Assembly: GCF_026151205.1 (NCBI RefSeq)
Contig: NC_087083.1
Span: forward strand, 9,669,460 to 9,733,459
Length of the DNA: 64,000 bases
Origin: Bolinopsis microptera
Lineage: Eukaryota; Ctenophora; Tentaculata; Lobata; Bolinopsidae
Reading direction: 5' to 3'
Each line of letters starts with the position of its first letter. The first letter of the stretch is position 1. This document shows, one piece after another, positions 1 through 10,298 of this stretch. Below the pieces are notes generated by a model. The model was not told the origin of the DNA and ran no database searches. It was given only the letters and a program-made list of their open reading frames with translations. The position numbers and the translations under genes were made by a program.

Positions 1-296
1 TGTAATGAGTTTTACCACTCACCATTTTCATCTGTAATGAGTTTTACCACTCACCATTTTCATCTGTAATGAGTTTTATCACTTACTATTTTCATCTGTA
101 ATGAGTTTTACCACTCACCATTTTCATCTGTAATGAGTTTTACCACTCACCATTTTCATCTGTTATGAGTTTTACCACTCACCATTTTCATCTGTAATGA
201 GTTTTACCACTCACCATTTTCATCTGTAATGAGTTTTACCACTCACCGTTTTCATCTGTTATGAGTTTTACCACTCACCGTTTTCATCTGTAATGA
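1..296. repeat. 32-bp minisatellite
   Basis: About nine head-to-tail copies of a 32-bp unit containing TGAGTTTTACCACTCACC and then TTTTCATC. Copies differ by one or two bases (TGTAATG versus TGTTATG, CACCATT versus CACCGTT). The array runs off the left edge of the window, so its full length is unknown, and it decays at about 296 into unique sequence. No coding meaning is apparent. Confidence 0.97.
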
Positions 297-1176
297 GTAT
301 AAAAGGGAGCTGAGAGACGTCCACCAGAGGACGAAGTGGCTGGAAGATAGATGCTCGACGACCTGATCTCACTGGGGGTCTCACTGTCTGCAACTCGTCC
401 TGGAGTTGTGAGGGAGGGTTTAAGAGGTAAAGAGGGGTTAGGAGGAGTTATATGAGAGGTTACGATGGATTAATAGCGGGTAACGAGGGGTTATGAGGAG
501 GGGTTAGGAGGATTTATGAGGTTGTGGGGCAGTTATGAGTATGATAGTTGCGACCAAATACTCATTCAAATAACTTTCTCATAGTTCTAGAAGATTACCT
601 GTTGATTTCTCTCTGATCTACCCATCGTTTACCCAACTACTCCGCCAGAAAAAACGGTCACAAGAGGCCAGTACTAAACAACAACTAAAAACGTTTGAAG
701 AAGCAAACAGCTGAACAACTAGGAAACTACTCAGCAGTACACCAAAAAGAACGGTACTAGTATTAAAATACGAATCTCAGAAAATCAGATCACTGTTATT
801 TCAAGAGCTTCACTCAATCACACTGCTATCTTCTCCAGTGATAACTCAAATAGCACCAGATGAACTGTGTTTTCAATCTGACAGTCCACCAATAAACCCA
901 GACAGCGTGAATTTAACCCGACAAACTACCCGTGTTTAAAATTGTATTCATCTACTTATACTCTTCTTGTTGTTGGCACAAACATGCAGTTGTTTTCCAG
1001 CCAGCTCTCCACGAATATAATTCCAAACTCAATTAGGGATTTTTAGCGATTCTCCCAAAGCGTCTGCTAGGCTGAAGAGCATGATGACAACATATAAACC
1101 CTTGCGCTTTTGTGACTGATAATCTAATATTAATTTTTATGGTTTCAACGCTACTATTTGATAAATGATTTCGGAA
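297..1176. other. gene-free stretch
   Basis: No supported gene. Positions about 405-540 hold a purine-rich, loosely repetitive tract made of variants of GAGGGGTTAGGAGG and GGTTACGA. The rest looks unique and AT-rich, with no long open frame. Confidence 0.6.
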
Positions 1177-1262
1177 AGCGATGTAACTGAGTCGATCTAT
1201 TTTAATGTTGCCATGGGGTGGCAAGTCCCCATTCATCGTAGCCCGGTAGGTTCACTACCTCC
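1177..1262 (+). repeat. dispersed short repeat (copy 1 of 3)
   Basis: This segment, recognisable by ATGTAACTGAGTCGATCTAT followed by TTTTAATGTTGCCATGGG, recurs at 34893-34980 in the same orientation and at about 1927-2011 inverted. The copies diverge by several substitutions and one small indel. It is probably an old non-autonomous element; no terminal repeats were identified. Confidence 0.75.
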
Positions 1263-1926
1263 TAATAATCAATGTAGATGATTCGAGAAATAATGTTCAG
1301 TATTTCTTGTTTAGAATTGTACTTTATAATTTGTAACGGGATCAGATAGCTTTTTGAGTTCCAGAATATTTTCATCACATATTTACTATTTAGTGCCAGA
1401 ATGTAACATCTGATACTACTATACTACTACTACTAATACTATGTCGGAACTAAGTCCGATCTACGCCAGATAACCCCTCCATAATATGTCCCTGTCCCGC
1501 ATCAGGGTTCACAGTTCCTCTTTAGAGTTTGTCCCAACTTCCTTCAGTAACATAGACAAGTAGCTTTGTTTTGGTAACATCTGATTAATTTATTAATAAA
1601 ATTTCCATTGCCGAGCCTATTCAGAAAAATCAGAAATATTTTTGAAAAAATCATTTAAAGTGCGTGCACGTCTAAATTTGATTATATCTTGACATTAAAT
1701 AGGTTATTTCTTCGTGTTTTCCAATTTATTCCATTAGTTGATGTTTACGTTCATTGTTCGCAAAGCATACGAAACTAATTATACGAATTAAAATGACATG
1801 TCTTGGTTTAAAAAAGGCTTATACATACATTGATTATCGATAGTGTGTGGAAATGAATGAAGTTGTCAAACTCCTCCCGCATAGACGAAAACTTCTGTCG
1901 AATATATATATATATTAGGATGCATC

Positions 1927-2011
1927 GAAACTATCGGACTACGATGAATGGCCACTTGCCACAATTCCACCCCATGGCAACATTAAAATATATCGACTCT
2001 GTTATATCATA
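1927..2011 (-). repeat. dispersed short repeat (copy 2 of 3, inverted)
   Basis: Reverse-complement copy of the repeat at 1177-1262, recognisable by CCCCATGGCAACATTAAAAT followed by ATATCGACTCTG. The open frame overlapping it (1857-2141) is not supported as a gene. Confidence 0.7.
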
Positions 2012-2144
2012 CAATTTTCCACGCAGCACTTCAGGATGTATAAAATATAACGCACACACGCTCCTGAACGTTTATGATATACATGAATATTGGATAAATA
2101 AAAATGGTACTTGGACTATTTATCATTTAGGTACCACTTAAAGC

Positions 2145-2345
2145 TACCACTTAAGGCGCTGGATGGCGACAACTAGCGCTGGATGGCGACAACTAGCGCT
2201 GGATAGCGACAATTATCGAATTTATATATTTTGCGCTGGATAGCGTTATCCAGCGCTGGATAGCGACAGCCGACAACTAGCGCTGGATGGCGACAAATAG
2301 CGCTGGATAGCGCTAGTTGTCGCCATCCAGCGCTTAGTTGTCGCG
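2145..2345. repeat. GCGCTGG-rich palindromic array
   Basis: Repeated units of GCGCTGGATRGCGACAACTA in both orientations (the reverse appears as TTGTCGCCATCCAGCGC). Units are direct and inverted, so the tract can fold on itself. A related, larger cluster lies at 4630-5062. The GC-rich units contrast with the AT-rich surroundings. Confidence 0.85.
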
Positions 2346-2550
2346 TTTTGACTATCGCAAAAGAACCTCGTTCACATATTACGTATTCAAATAGCTGAGG
2401 GGGGTTTCCAAATGATGACGCTAGTATAATTTGATATTACGGAGTGTGGAGGGTAAAAATGTTCCAAAAAAGATTACTTAACAATAAAAATAATATGTGA
2501 AGTGAACGAACGACCCCTTACGCTAACTGGCGCAATTATATATCATATAT

Positions 2551-4333
2551 TGACCAAAACCCATAATCATGGGTAGAGTGTACCGCTGCCAGTGTCTCTC
2601 TTTTCCAAACAAAAGGAAATGATATTAATTTGAGGAACAGTCCGCTAATGCAAATTGATACCGAGAATCAAATCGGTCGCTCGCTTTTCCCATTCAATAA
2701 GCTTTATTACAATTCGTAAGCCGTGAATGAATGGGAAAAGCGAGCGACCGATTTCATTCTCGGTATCAATTTGCATTAGCGGACTGTTCCTCAAATTAAT
2801 ATCATTTCCTTTTGTTTGGAAAAGAGAGACACTGGCAGCGGTACACTCTACCCATGATTATGGGTTTTGGTCAAATATCATCTCTTTTTGATTATAATGT
2901 CAGGATAATTTACACAGCTAGTCGAAACTTCATTAACAAGGAGGTAATTTCGACGATTTCGAAATTCTGCCTTTGAAAACGTTTCCTTGTGTTTAGTTAG
3001 GTATTTCTGTCGATAACCGACTGAATATGGCACTTTTTACTCATTCAAGTTGCCATTAAATTCATATATCATGCCATTTAAATATCGTGGAAAGCAGAAT
3101 ATATTCGAAATCACGAATGAGCAAATTTCTCACCTTTCGCACGTGCAAACTTTGAGCGGACGTCGCGTGCGCATACAATATTGAATCACGGTACATTTTT
3201 GCATAGTGGTATTTAATATATAGTTTGATAAGCATGCAAAGTTTCAGAAGATTTCAAAAAGAACTTGGATCACAACGGGACTCCAAAGTTGATAAAAATC
3301 GTGAAAATCAAAATTTTTAGCGATTTTAGCTATTTTAAATGAATTTGGGCGTGTCCCCACGTGTGCAACTTTTCGATTTTTAACTTTAAAACTAGCCTAT
3401 AACACAATTTACACCTTTAAGAAGCAAAATTGAGCTCCACAACCCAAGGGATGGCCCAACACCAGAGAATACTAATTCACAACTTTTGTGTTTTTATAAA
3501 ATTATTCTTCAAAAAAGCACTAACTTCAATAGCAAATATCTTTATGAAGGAGCAAGGTAGGAAACTATTCCGGTAGATTTTCGGAATGCTTGAACAATTA
3601 TCTAAGGTGAAAATGTCCTCAGATTTTGAATAAAATTACTCCTTAATAGTGTAAAATCGATTTAAAAAGTTGTTACTTTGTCAAAAGTCAAGTTTTAAAA
3701 ACACTTAACTTGATGACGTCATCAAGTGATGATGATGACGTTAAATTATTTTTCAATACAATGTAAACTAAAGCTTAAACAATTATCTTTAAAACCTGTG
3801 GTTCGAGATGACTGTATCGTTTATACTTTTGAATCTACGGACACTTAAATGTAGGCTACAATTGACTGCAAAAAGCGTCTATATATATATATATAGTATA
3901 TATATATCTTCACGACAATCTGTTGTAAAACAGGGGTTCCAGAAAACCCACTTCCCGATACTCCTGAAACATGACATTTTTTTTACAGTCGATTTGGACA
4001 AGGTCTAGACGCCCTGCAAAGTTTCAGATCTCTAACTCAATTTTAACATGGTTTTTAAGGCACCTGAATATGGCGATTTTGGGTTTTTTACCTAATTTCG
4101 TATAACATGCTGGCGCGTATTTTGCGCAAATTTCTTAAAAACCTCCATATAACTATTTCTTATTCCTGTCATCTTCAACATTAAATTAGAATGTTTTGAA
4201 CTTAAATGTACCTGCTGAACTACTTTCGATGAGTCTTAATGCCTGGAAAACAATAAAGGGGATATAATCGTATAGGGGGTAAATAGTGTTGTGAATATAA
4301 GGGCGACGGTAATGCTTGCCAGCATTGTGATAA
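2551..4333 (+). mobile_element. dispersed ~1.8 kb repeat, copy A, with foldback arms
   Basis: Copy of an unclassified repeat family also found at 11567-15180, 27195-29576 (inverted) and 59355-61000. It opens with two inverted arms of about 144 bp (2551-2694 and 2731-2874), recognisable by ACCCATAATCATGGGTAGAG and CGGTCGCTCGCTTTTCCC. A body of about 1.3 kb follows, containing an 18-bp palindrome with a TGACGTCA core near 3712, and a right end around CTTGCCAGCATTGTGAT. No conserved ORF is shared between copies, and no clear terminal inverted repeat or target duplication was found, so its class is unknown. Confidence 0.8.
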
Positions 4334-4337
4334 ATCT

Positions 4338-4402
4338 TAACGGGTGATACTCGTAAAATATCTGTCCAACTCGGCGCGCGTCCTGGTAGGTAGTAAACCT
4401 AC
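4338..4402 (+). mobile_element. short element, relative of the in-frame insertion at 6696
   Basis: Matches most of the 89-bp insertion at 6696-6784: both begin AACGGGTGATACTCGTAAAA and end GTAAACCTACAA, with CTCGGCGCGCGTC in between. This copy lacks about 25 bp of the middle. The flanks share an imperfect ATAAATC, which may be a degraded target duplication. Confidence 0.65.
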
Positions 4403-4629
4403 AAATATAAATCCTGCTTAAGCTTATATCCTTATATCCTGCTGCGCAGCTGTATCGTTGACGGATGTTACTCGTCTAAATTTCTTCGAAGTAGCGCGCG
4501 CCGCTTTCTTCTCGAAGTGCTACGAAGTAGCGCGCGCCGGGCCAGATCATTAACAATGGTCAACTGTATCGTGGCTTTCGCCACATGCACAACGCCACAA
4601 CACTTGGCGCTTATAGCTGACGAGTAATA

Positions 4630-5062
4630 TCGCAAATATTTGATTTTGAGTTATTGCGCTGGCCATGGCGCCAGCGCTAGCTGACGAATAATATCGCAAT
4701 TATATTGCGTACGCCAGCGCTGGCTGACGAGTAATATCGCAAATATTTGATTTTTATATTTTGCGCTGGCCAGCGCTGGCTAGCGCTGGCTAGCGTTGGC
4801 CAGCGCTAGCTGACGAGTAATATCGCAAACATTTTGCGCTGGCCATCGATGGCCAGCGCTGGCCAGCGCTAGTTGTGAGTTGTCGCTATCCAGCGCTAGT
4901 TGTCGCCATCCAGCGCTAGTTATTTAGCTGTTTTCTGCGATGGCCAGTTGCGCTGGCCATCACAAACTATCGGGTGCGACAGTGTCGCATAGCACATAGC
5001 CAGCGACAACTAGCGCTGCAGGATAGCGCTAGTTGTCGCCATCCAGCGCTAGTTGTTGCGTT
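4630..5062. repeat. GCGCTGGCCAGCGC palindromic array
   Basis: Second cluster of the GC-rich repeat. Units include GCTGGCCAGCGCTAGCTGAC, GAGTAATATCGCAAAT and TTGTCGCCATCCAGCGCTAG, in direct and inverted orientation. The array contains many overlapping perfect palindromes, such as AGCGCTGGCCAGCGCT. The open frame at 4967-5248 runs across it and is not accepted as a gene. Confidence 0.85.
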
Positions 5063-5187
5063 TTGACTATCGCAAAAGAACCGATTATGAACCTGTATTA
5101 TGCAGTTGAATTCATCTCTCATTATCTGATAATCTTCAGCAGAGACAAACTGCCTCTGGGTTGTGCTGCTTAATTTATTGTCAATGA

Positions 5188-5350
5188 ATGGGAAAAGCGA
5201 GCGACCGATTTTATTCTCGGTATCATTTTGCATTTGAGAACGGTTCAACGGTTATTCCAATTGATATCATTTCCTTTTGTTTGGGAAAGGGCCGAGACAC
5301 TGCAACGGTCTACTCTACTATACCCAATTATATTTATGGGTTTTGGTAAA
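5188..5350 (+). repeat. single foldback arm of the ~1.8 kb repeat family
   Basis: One arm only, recognisable by AATGGGAAAAGCGAGCGACC through ACCCAATTATATTTATGGG. It resembles the right arm at 2731-2874 with several substitutions. The repeat body is absent, so it is a solo or heavily truncated copy. Confidence 0.75.
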
Positions 5351-5507
5351 ATTTCAAATATGAAATTTCTGAACACAAATTTGACAGATTGGATAAAATT
5401 TTTGCCAAGAAACCAATTAGTCAATTAGGCTGATCATGGTAGTTGGTGCCGCGCACGAGGATTAGCTGGTTAATTAATAGCCTTTAAAAAAATATTTGCT
5501 ATTAAAC

Positions 5508-5590
5508 TTCATGCAGATTGTTCGAGTTAATGAATGCACAAAAAACAACGGATAATAAAATTTCACTAATTCGATTGATAATAATGCGTT
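5508..5590 (+). repeat. dispersed repeat shared with about 29985-30080
   Basis: The sequence around CATGCAGATTGTTCGAGTTA and TTTCACTAATTCGATTGATA recurs reverse-complemented near 29985-30080. Both copies sit just outside a copy of the foldback-arm repeat, so this may belong to the same larger family. The small ORFs overlapping it are not supported as genes. Confidence 0.6.
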
Positions 5591-6020
5591 CAGCACCTTT
5601 TTCTCGTCACAAAATGGTTCAGTTAGCGACAAGATCAAGTTACGCGGTAACATATGATAAGAACACATTCACATTGTACATTGTACAATGTACATTGTAT
5701 TCATAACTCATGTAACAACGGCTTTATCTCATATGACTTGTTCAGTTTCGTTTTGTTTAAGAGTTTAAGAAATTTAAAACTGTTTACCTTCTGTTATTGT
5801 TAAGTTAAATTTTATCCTGCTTTGGTCACCACCAACGATGAATTATTTTTGGCTTGTTAGTCAAACACCGACCACCATTTTAACGCACAGTTTATTGGAG
5901 CACAGGAAAACAATTATATCGATATTTGGAGTACTAAGAGGAAAGACAATAATTATTATAAAATAACGCTTAATACATTAAAAAATACCAAAAACTTTAT
6001 AAGTGTATCAAAACAAATTA

Positions 6021-6971
6021 CTAAAAAAGCATGATAAGAAATTCACAAATCAGTAAAAACATAGCCGTTAACAAGGTAAGACTTCGTAACCACTTCTTTT
6101 CCGTAATCTCTAGATTGGGTAAGAGTACTGGTACAGATATAAGCGAAGGATACAGCCTTTTTAATTTTAACCAGTGAGTTGGAGGACTCCTCATCCTCTC
6201 ATCCGACGAAAGGTGTTTTCTGCAATAAATTGAAGTTGAATTGTCCAGGGAGGTTTTTTTAAATCTTCGTGGCGGTTTCACGATACCTCTGGGCGGGAGA
6301 GTTGGGGGTTTAAGTGAAAGTGTTCCATTCACCAAGGAGTTAGCAGCTGGTGTGATGGTAGGGTTCGTCACTGCTTTTATCTGGATAGTATGACGGGAAT
6401 TATCACAGCTCGTGGATCTGAACCGTTGTTTTAAACCCGAGCTTACTGATCTATAGCAAGGTTTTGGACTAGACCTCAAACGTTTCTTTGTAACCTTTCG
6501 AACGAGGCTCCTCCAAAACCTTCTCCTGGTACGTCCCTTGTCAGAGGATTTACACGGGGTCTCTACATTTTCAGAGGATCCTGAAGGGGTCTCTAGATCA
6601 CGTGACTTGTTCAAACACACCGCCCCAGGTCGGGGTAAGATGGGGTTATGACAGTAGGCGTGTTCGTAGGTAGAATCAAGGTTGAGCGTCTGCTTAACGG
6701 GTGATACTCGTAAAATATTTGTTCCAAATATTACCGTCGACGAGTGCAACTCGGCGCGCGTCTTGGTAGGTTGTAAACCTACAAGCGTCTGCTTGATAGG
6801 GAACTGCAGGATGAGTTTGTTAGCAGGTATGATCCGTGTTCCTGCTTTGTAGCAGTGGTTTTGTGGCAAGACTTCCTGGTAGGGTGGTGGTGGTGGGGAG
6901 AAAAACTGAGGGGCAGGAGGAGGGGGAGGAGGGGGAGCGTGAAACTGAGCAGTAACTGTTTTCTGGTGCAT
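6021..6971 (-). CDS. proline-rich, tail-anchored-like protein of unknown family
   Basis: Open frame of 316 codons from an ATG at 6969-6971. The family is not recognised. Seen in the protein: proline runs at about residues 13-31; a strongly basic stretch (RTRRRFWRSLVRKVTKKRL) near the middle; PxxP motifs in PPTLPPRGIVKPPRRF, which could bind SH3 domains; and a hydrophobic C-terminus (LLTAMFLLICEFLIMLF) ending at the stop, as in tail-anchored proteins. An AATAAA on the minus strand (5891-5896) lies about 125 bp past the stop. Residues of about 63-92 come from a short in-frame insertion flanked by 10-bp direct repeats (6686-6794). An upstream 5' exon cannot be excluded. The length makes a chance ORF unlikely, but expression is not shown. 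Confidence 0.6.
   Translation of the reverse strand: MHQKTVTAQFHAPPPPPPPAPQFFSPPPPPYQEVLPQNHCYKAGTRIIPANKLILQFPIKQTLVGLQPTKTRAELHSSTVIFGTNILRVSPVKQTLNLDSTYEHAYCHNPILPRPGAVCLNKSRDLETPSGSSENVETPCKSSDKGRTRRRFWRSLVRKVTKKRLRSSPKPCYRSVSSGLKQRFRSTSCDNSRHTIQIKAVTNPTITPAANSLVNGTLSLKPPTLPPRGIVKPPRRFKKTSLDNSTSIYCRKHLSSDERMRSPPTHWLKLKRLYPSLISVPVLLPNLEITEKKWLRSLTLLTAMFLLICEFLIMLF
6686..6794. mobile_element. 89-bp insertion with 10-bp direct repeats inside a coding frame
   Basis: The 10-mer GCGTCTGCTT occurs at 6686-6695 and again at 6785-6794, bracketing 89 bp that match the short element at 4338-4402. Insert plus one duplication is exactly 99 bp (33 codons), so the ORF at 6021-6971 stays open and the residues KQTL occur on both sides. 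There is no clear terminal inverted repeat; the right part contains a small palindrome, GTAGGTTGTAAACCTAC. Confidence 0.8.
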
Positions 6972-6989
6972 GATGGTGTATCTAAGGTA

Positions 6990-7545
6990 GGGTCGAAGTA
7001 GTGCTTTGTAACAAGATCTGACTGATTAATATTATGACAGAAGTACTGATGATGGTTGTATCAGATATGAGGGGTTTATATATCTTGATGGAGATGATTC
7101 TGTCGTATGACTATCTCTGATAACATCGTCAAAGCTAAACAGAAACTCTGTTCTGTCACATGATCAATAACGTAACCGAGAGTTGTCACATGATCAATGA
7201 CGTACCCTGGAGTTGTAGTGACCCACGTGACACAAGATCGACAGACCACACGTGTCGTGTGTCCCTGTCATTTGATTGGCCACATGTGACCACAGTCGGA
7301 CCACTGACTGACTGACTATCAGTCAATGTGATCAGACAGTTAAACACGTGACACGATGGAATTAGATCGTCATATGTTTCCTAGGATATTACGGTTTTTA
7401 CATCTACAGATTCACGTTCAGTATTCTATAACATGTATAACATGCATAAACCAGATTCTGATGACTTTTTTATAGAGATATTCAGAGTATCTCGACACAG
7501 CTGTCTCGACGAATAGCTTGAATCACTCATAATACACATTTAGTA
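6990..7545. other. gene-free stretch
   Basis: No ORF of note. A short local duplication (variants of TTGTCACATGATCAATRACG) occurs at about 7155 and 7185, and the tract is rich in CACGTG and ACGTGA motifs (7223-7350). It lies upstream of the minus-strand ORF at 6021-6971 and could hold its promoter, but no TATA or initiator is distinctive. Confidence 0.45.
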
Positions 7546-8287
7546 CAGTCAAATCCGTCTTTTTGTCGGACAAAATTCGCAACAAAGCGATTTTAACGGG
7601 ATATGGTCGGGACAGGTCCCAGGAATCATTCCAGAAAAGTCCCAAAAAATCTGACTTGAGCAAAATCCACAATTACCACTTTTTTACCACCTTTTTACCA
7701 CTTTGGTTTTCCGCAAATAAGTCACGTTCTGAATATCCTAGAAGATTCTAGTTTAAAGCAGTGTGTTTAGAAAACAAAGGAGAACAACTTTTTCTTTAAC
7801 AACTTTTTCAAAAATAAATTATTTAATTAATTAATTAAATAATTAATAAATTTTCAAATATTTAAAAAATATATTTTCATAAAAATGTTCACAATTACAT
7901 TACACGTACAATGAACTAATTTTCATAAAACTTTTGAAAATTTTCACTTTCAATATTTTGGACTTGTAAAATTTTCGAAATTTGTAAAGAATAACCACTT
8001 TTTACCACATTGGATCTCCGCTAATAAAACGACTTCTGAATGTCGTAGAAGGTTGTAGATTGAACCGATGTGTTAATAACATAAGAGAGAACAACTTTTA
8101 TTCGCCAACCTTTTGATTAGATAATTAATTAATCAGTTAATCAATTATTTAACAAATATTCAAAAATTATAAAAATTATTTTCGATCAAAATATTTTAAA
8201 ATTGCAGAACACGAATAATTAACAATTTTTCATTAAATTGATTGGGAAATCGAAGCAGCACTTATATAGCCAATATATACTAGATAC

Positions 8288-8470
8288 TTATGAGTCCTCA
8301 GCTGGCACATTGGTGCAATTGTCCTGACATTTGAGGCAGGTTGATCCACAATGTATTCCTGCTTTTCTGCATGAACAAGCATTGCCACAACCTGATTTTA
8401 AACAGTTGCAACTGATGTTTTGAATGAACGTGGTCGTTAAATACCATTTAGAAATCAAAATATCCTCCAA
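8288..8470 (-). pseudogene. cysteine-rich CXC-like fragment
   Basis: Sixty-codon frame containing CNCLKSGCGNACSCRKAGIHC and a following CxxC. This spacing resembles the cysteine-rich CXC (tesmin/TSO1-like) segments found at the C-terminus of many uncharacterised, often transposon-linked animal proteins. It sits in the core of the pogo-like element, close to its left arm, and nothing upstream forms a complete protein. Most likely it is the last coding scrap of a lost element protein. The ATG at 8468-8470 need not be a real start. Confidence 0.5.
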
Positions 8471-8834
8471 GTTTAGGGGGAGTGGGGGTGCCGTGAGTTA
8501 ATACACATACGTTGAGTCTTGTAATCAAAATAATCGTGTTTGCGAACATGCTGTTAACTGCACATTGCAATAGGCCATTACATTCGGAATATGATCTGAA
8601 TTCTGAAAAGATATTGGCGCGAAACAGACTGAAAATGACGAAGTCAGCAATTCGTTTGTCTCGTTAGCGAAATTGATTGGGTAATCAATGATTACCTAAT
8701 CGCTAATCATGCGACAGGGTGCTACGATACTGTAATTGGGCTTTGTGCACGATCCCTATAGTGGGAATCTAGTGCACTAAGCTACGGAGAAACAATACCC
8801 TAGCGTATGCACTCCTACTAAAGGCCCTTTATTA

Positions 8835-9481
8835 TTACTTACTTACTTGGGTTGGGTTCCGAGCTAGAGTGCTACCAGGCCAAGAATGTCTTGCATATCC
8901 ACCGCCAAGTAGTAGCGCGTCAGAGGCACGTGCCACCGGCCCACTCCAGCATTGAGTTCTTGTTCTGTCCAGTGTACCCAGGTGTTGAATGGTGGAGTGT
9001 CAGGGAATTTATTGAGGAAAGCATCAAGAGCAGGTTTGAAAGCGGTCAAGGTTAGGAGGGACTTGATGTTAGGAGGGACCACGTTGTACAGTGCAGACTG
9101 CAGAGGCTCTAGAGGCAAAGGAGTTGAACCTCAGGTTATTGACACTAGTGTACTTGGAGGACCCTAGTGGTCGTATACACGTAGTTCCGTATCGTGAGGT
9201 CTCGCGGAAGTTGATGTTCATACTATACTGTTTGGAGTAAGATTGTTATAGATCTTCCAAACTAGGATGATAGTGTATCTCTCACGACGCCTTTGAAGGG
9301 AGTACATAGACAGGCGACGGAGGCGTTCCCAGTAGTTGAGATTTCCAAGACCCTGGATTTTAGCAGTGAAGGATCGTTGAACTGCTTCGAGTTTAATAAT
9401 TTCGCACTGCATGTGAGGAGACCACAGAGGACAGCAGTATTCCAGATGAGATCGTACGTAGGACTTGTACAGGAGCATCAT
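8835..9481 (-). pseudogene. LINE reverse transcriptase C-terminal part (L2/CR1-like)
   Basis: Reading on the minus strand, 9481-9218 encodes YKSYVRSHLEYCCPLWSPH, the conserved block after the RT palm in CR1/L2-type LINEs. A frame change near 9215 follows, then the segment SVNNLRFNSFASRAS, another shift, and a typical tail (AFLNKFPDTPPFNTW) to about 8864. The 3' end is marked by a short (AAGT)n tract at about 8835-8850. The palm domain with its YADD catalytic motif is missing, so the copy is dead. It is nested in the pogo-like element. The fragment at 18690-18973 ends in a similar FPDTPP motif and appears related. Confidence 0.85.
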
Positions 9482-9486
9482 GGTCG

Positions 9487-10298
9487 CTACATCTTACGAA
9501 TAAGTTCTCTTCTGGGCTTGGGAATGGAGGATTGTGATGACACTTGGATGTTTCTGCTGTGCGAGGGAGCGTGCTTAGAGCATATAAACGCTACCTTGTC
9601 TTCAAACAATGTCCAAGCTGTATCCTGATCGTTGCTTGGGTCAGTGATAGAAGCCCAGTCTACTTCTACCAGTTCTGCATTAATGGCATCCCAGTCTGCT
9701 GAGTTGAAGTTAATGTCATCAAGGAGGCAGGAGGGGGTGAAGACTGGCCGTTCCGGAGTCTGCGAGGGGAGGAGGAGTTCAGGATTGAGGAGAGTGCAGC
9801 TCACAATGTCATGATCTGATAACTCTGTCTTGGTAACAGAGATACTATGGATCGAGTCAGAGTCGTTTGAGAAAACGAGATCTAAGATGTTGTTCTTGCG
9901 AGTTGGCTCGAGGACTTCTTGTTGGAGCAGGCATTCTTCATTGAAGTTCAGAAGTGCTAGGGCTGATTGTCGGTCTGAAAGGGAAATACTGCATCCTGAG
10001 TCGATAGAAGAATTCGTCCAGTTGATAAAGGGTAGGTTGAAGTCTCCTGTAATGTGCAGTACAGGGGTGCGTTGAATTCCGTTGATGAACTGTTGGAGGG
10101 TAGAGAGGCATTCATCAAACTTGTCAAAAGGAGCTGAAGGGGGCCGGTATAACCTGGGATGTGAACCTCCGCATCTAAGTGATACGACTTGAGGTGGGTT
10201 TCCGTCAAGGTGAAGAAAGGAGTGTGGATCGGGTTGGAGCTGATAGACTCTTGGAGGGCTTTCACTTTCCATCGCTGGTTGGTGATGCCAGGATTCAT
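9487..10298 (-). pseudogene. LINE apurinic-type endonuclease domain
   Basis: Two overlapping frames (10298-9957 and 10272-9487) together encode an APE-type endonuclease of a non-LTR retrotransposon. Motifs: TLTETHLK near the start, HITGDFNLPFINW, NNILDLVFSND and TELSDHDIVSC, the catalytic GDFN and SDH motifs of the family. The frames switch near 10140, indicating a frameshift. Immediately after this domain the sequence jumps to the RT C-terminal region (9481 downward), so the reverse transcriptase core has been removed by an internal deletion. The frame ends at a TAG just after RELIRKM. Confidence 0.85.

Noticed and set aside
1-296. Regular direct repeats resembling a CRISPR array
   Set aside because: Units are contiguous with no unique spacers, and the sequence is clearly eukaryotic; it is a minisatellite.
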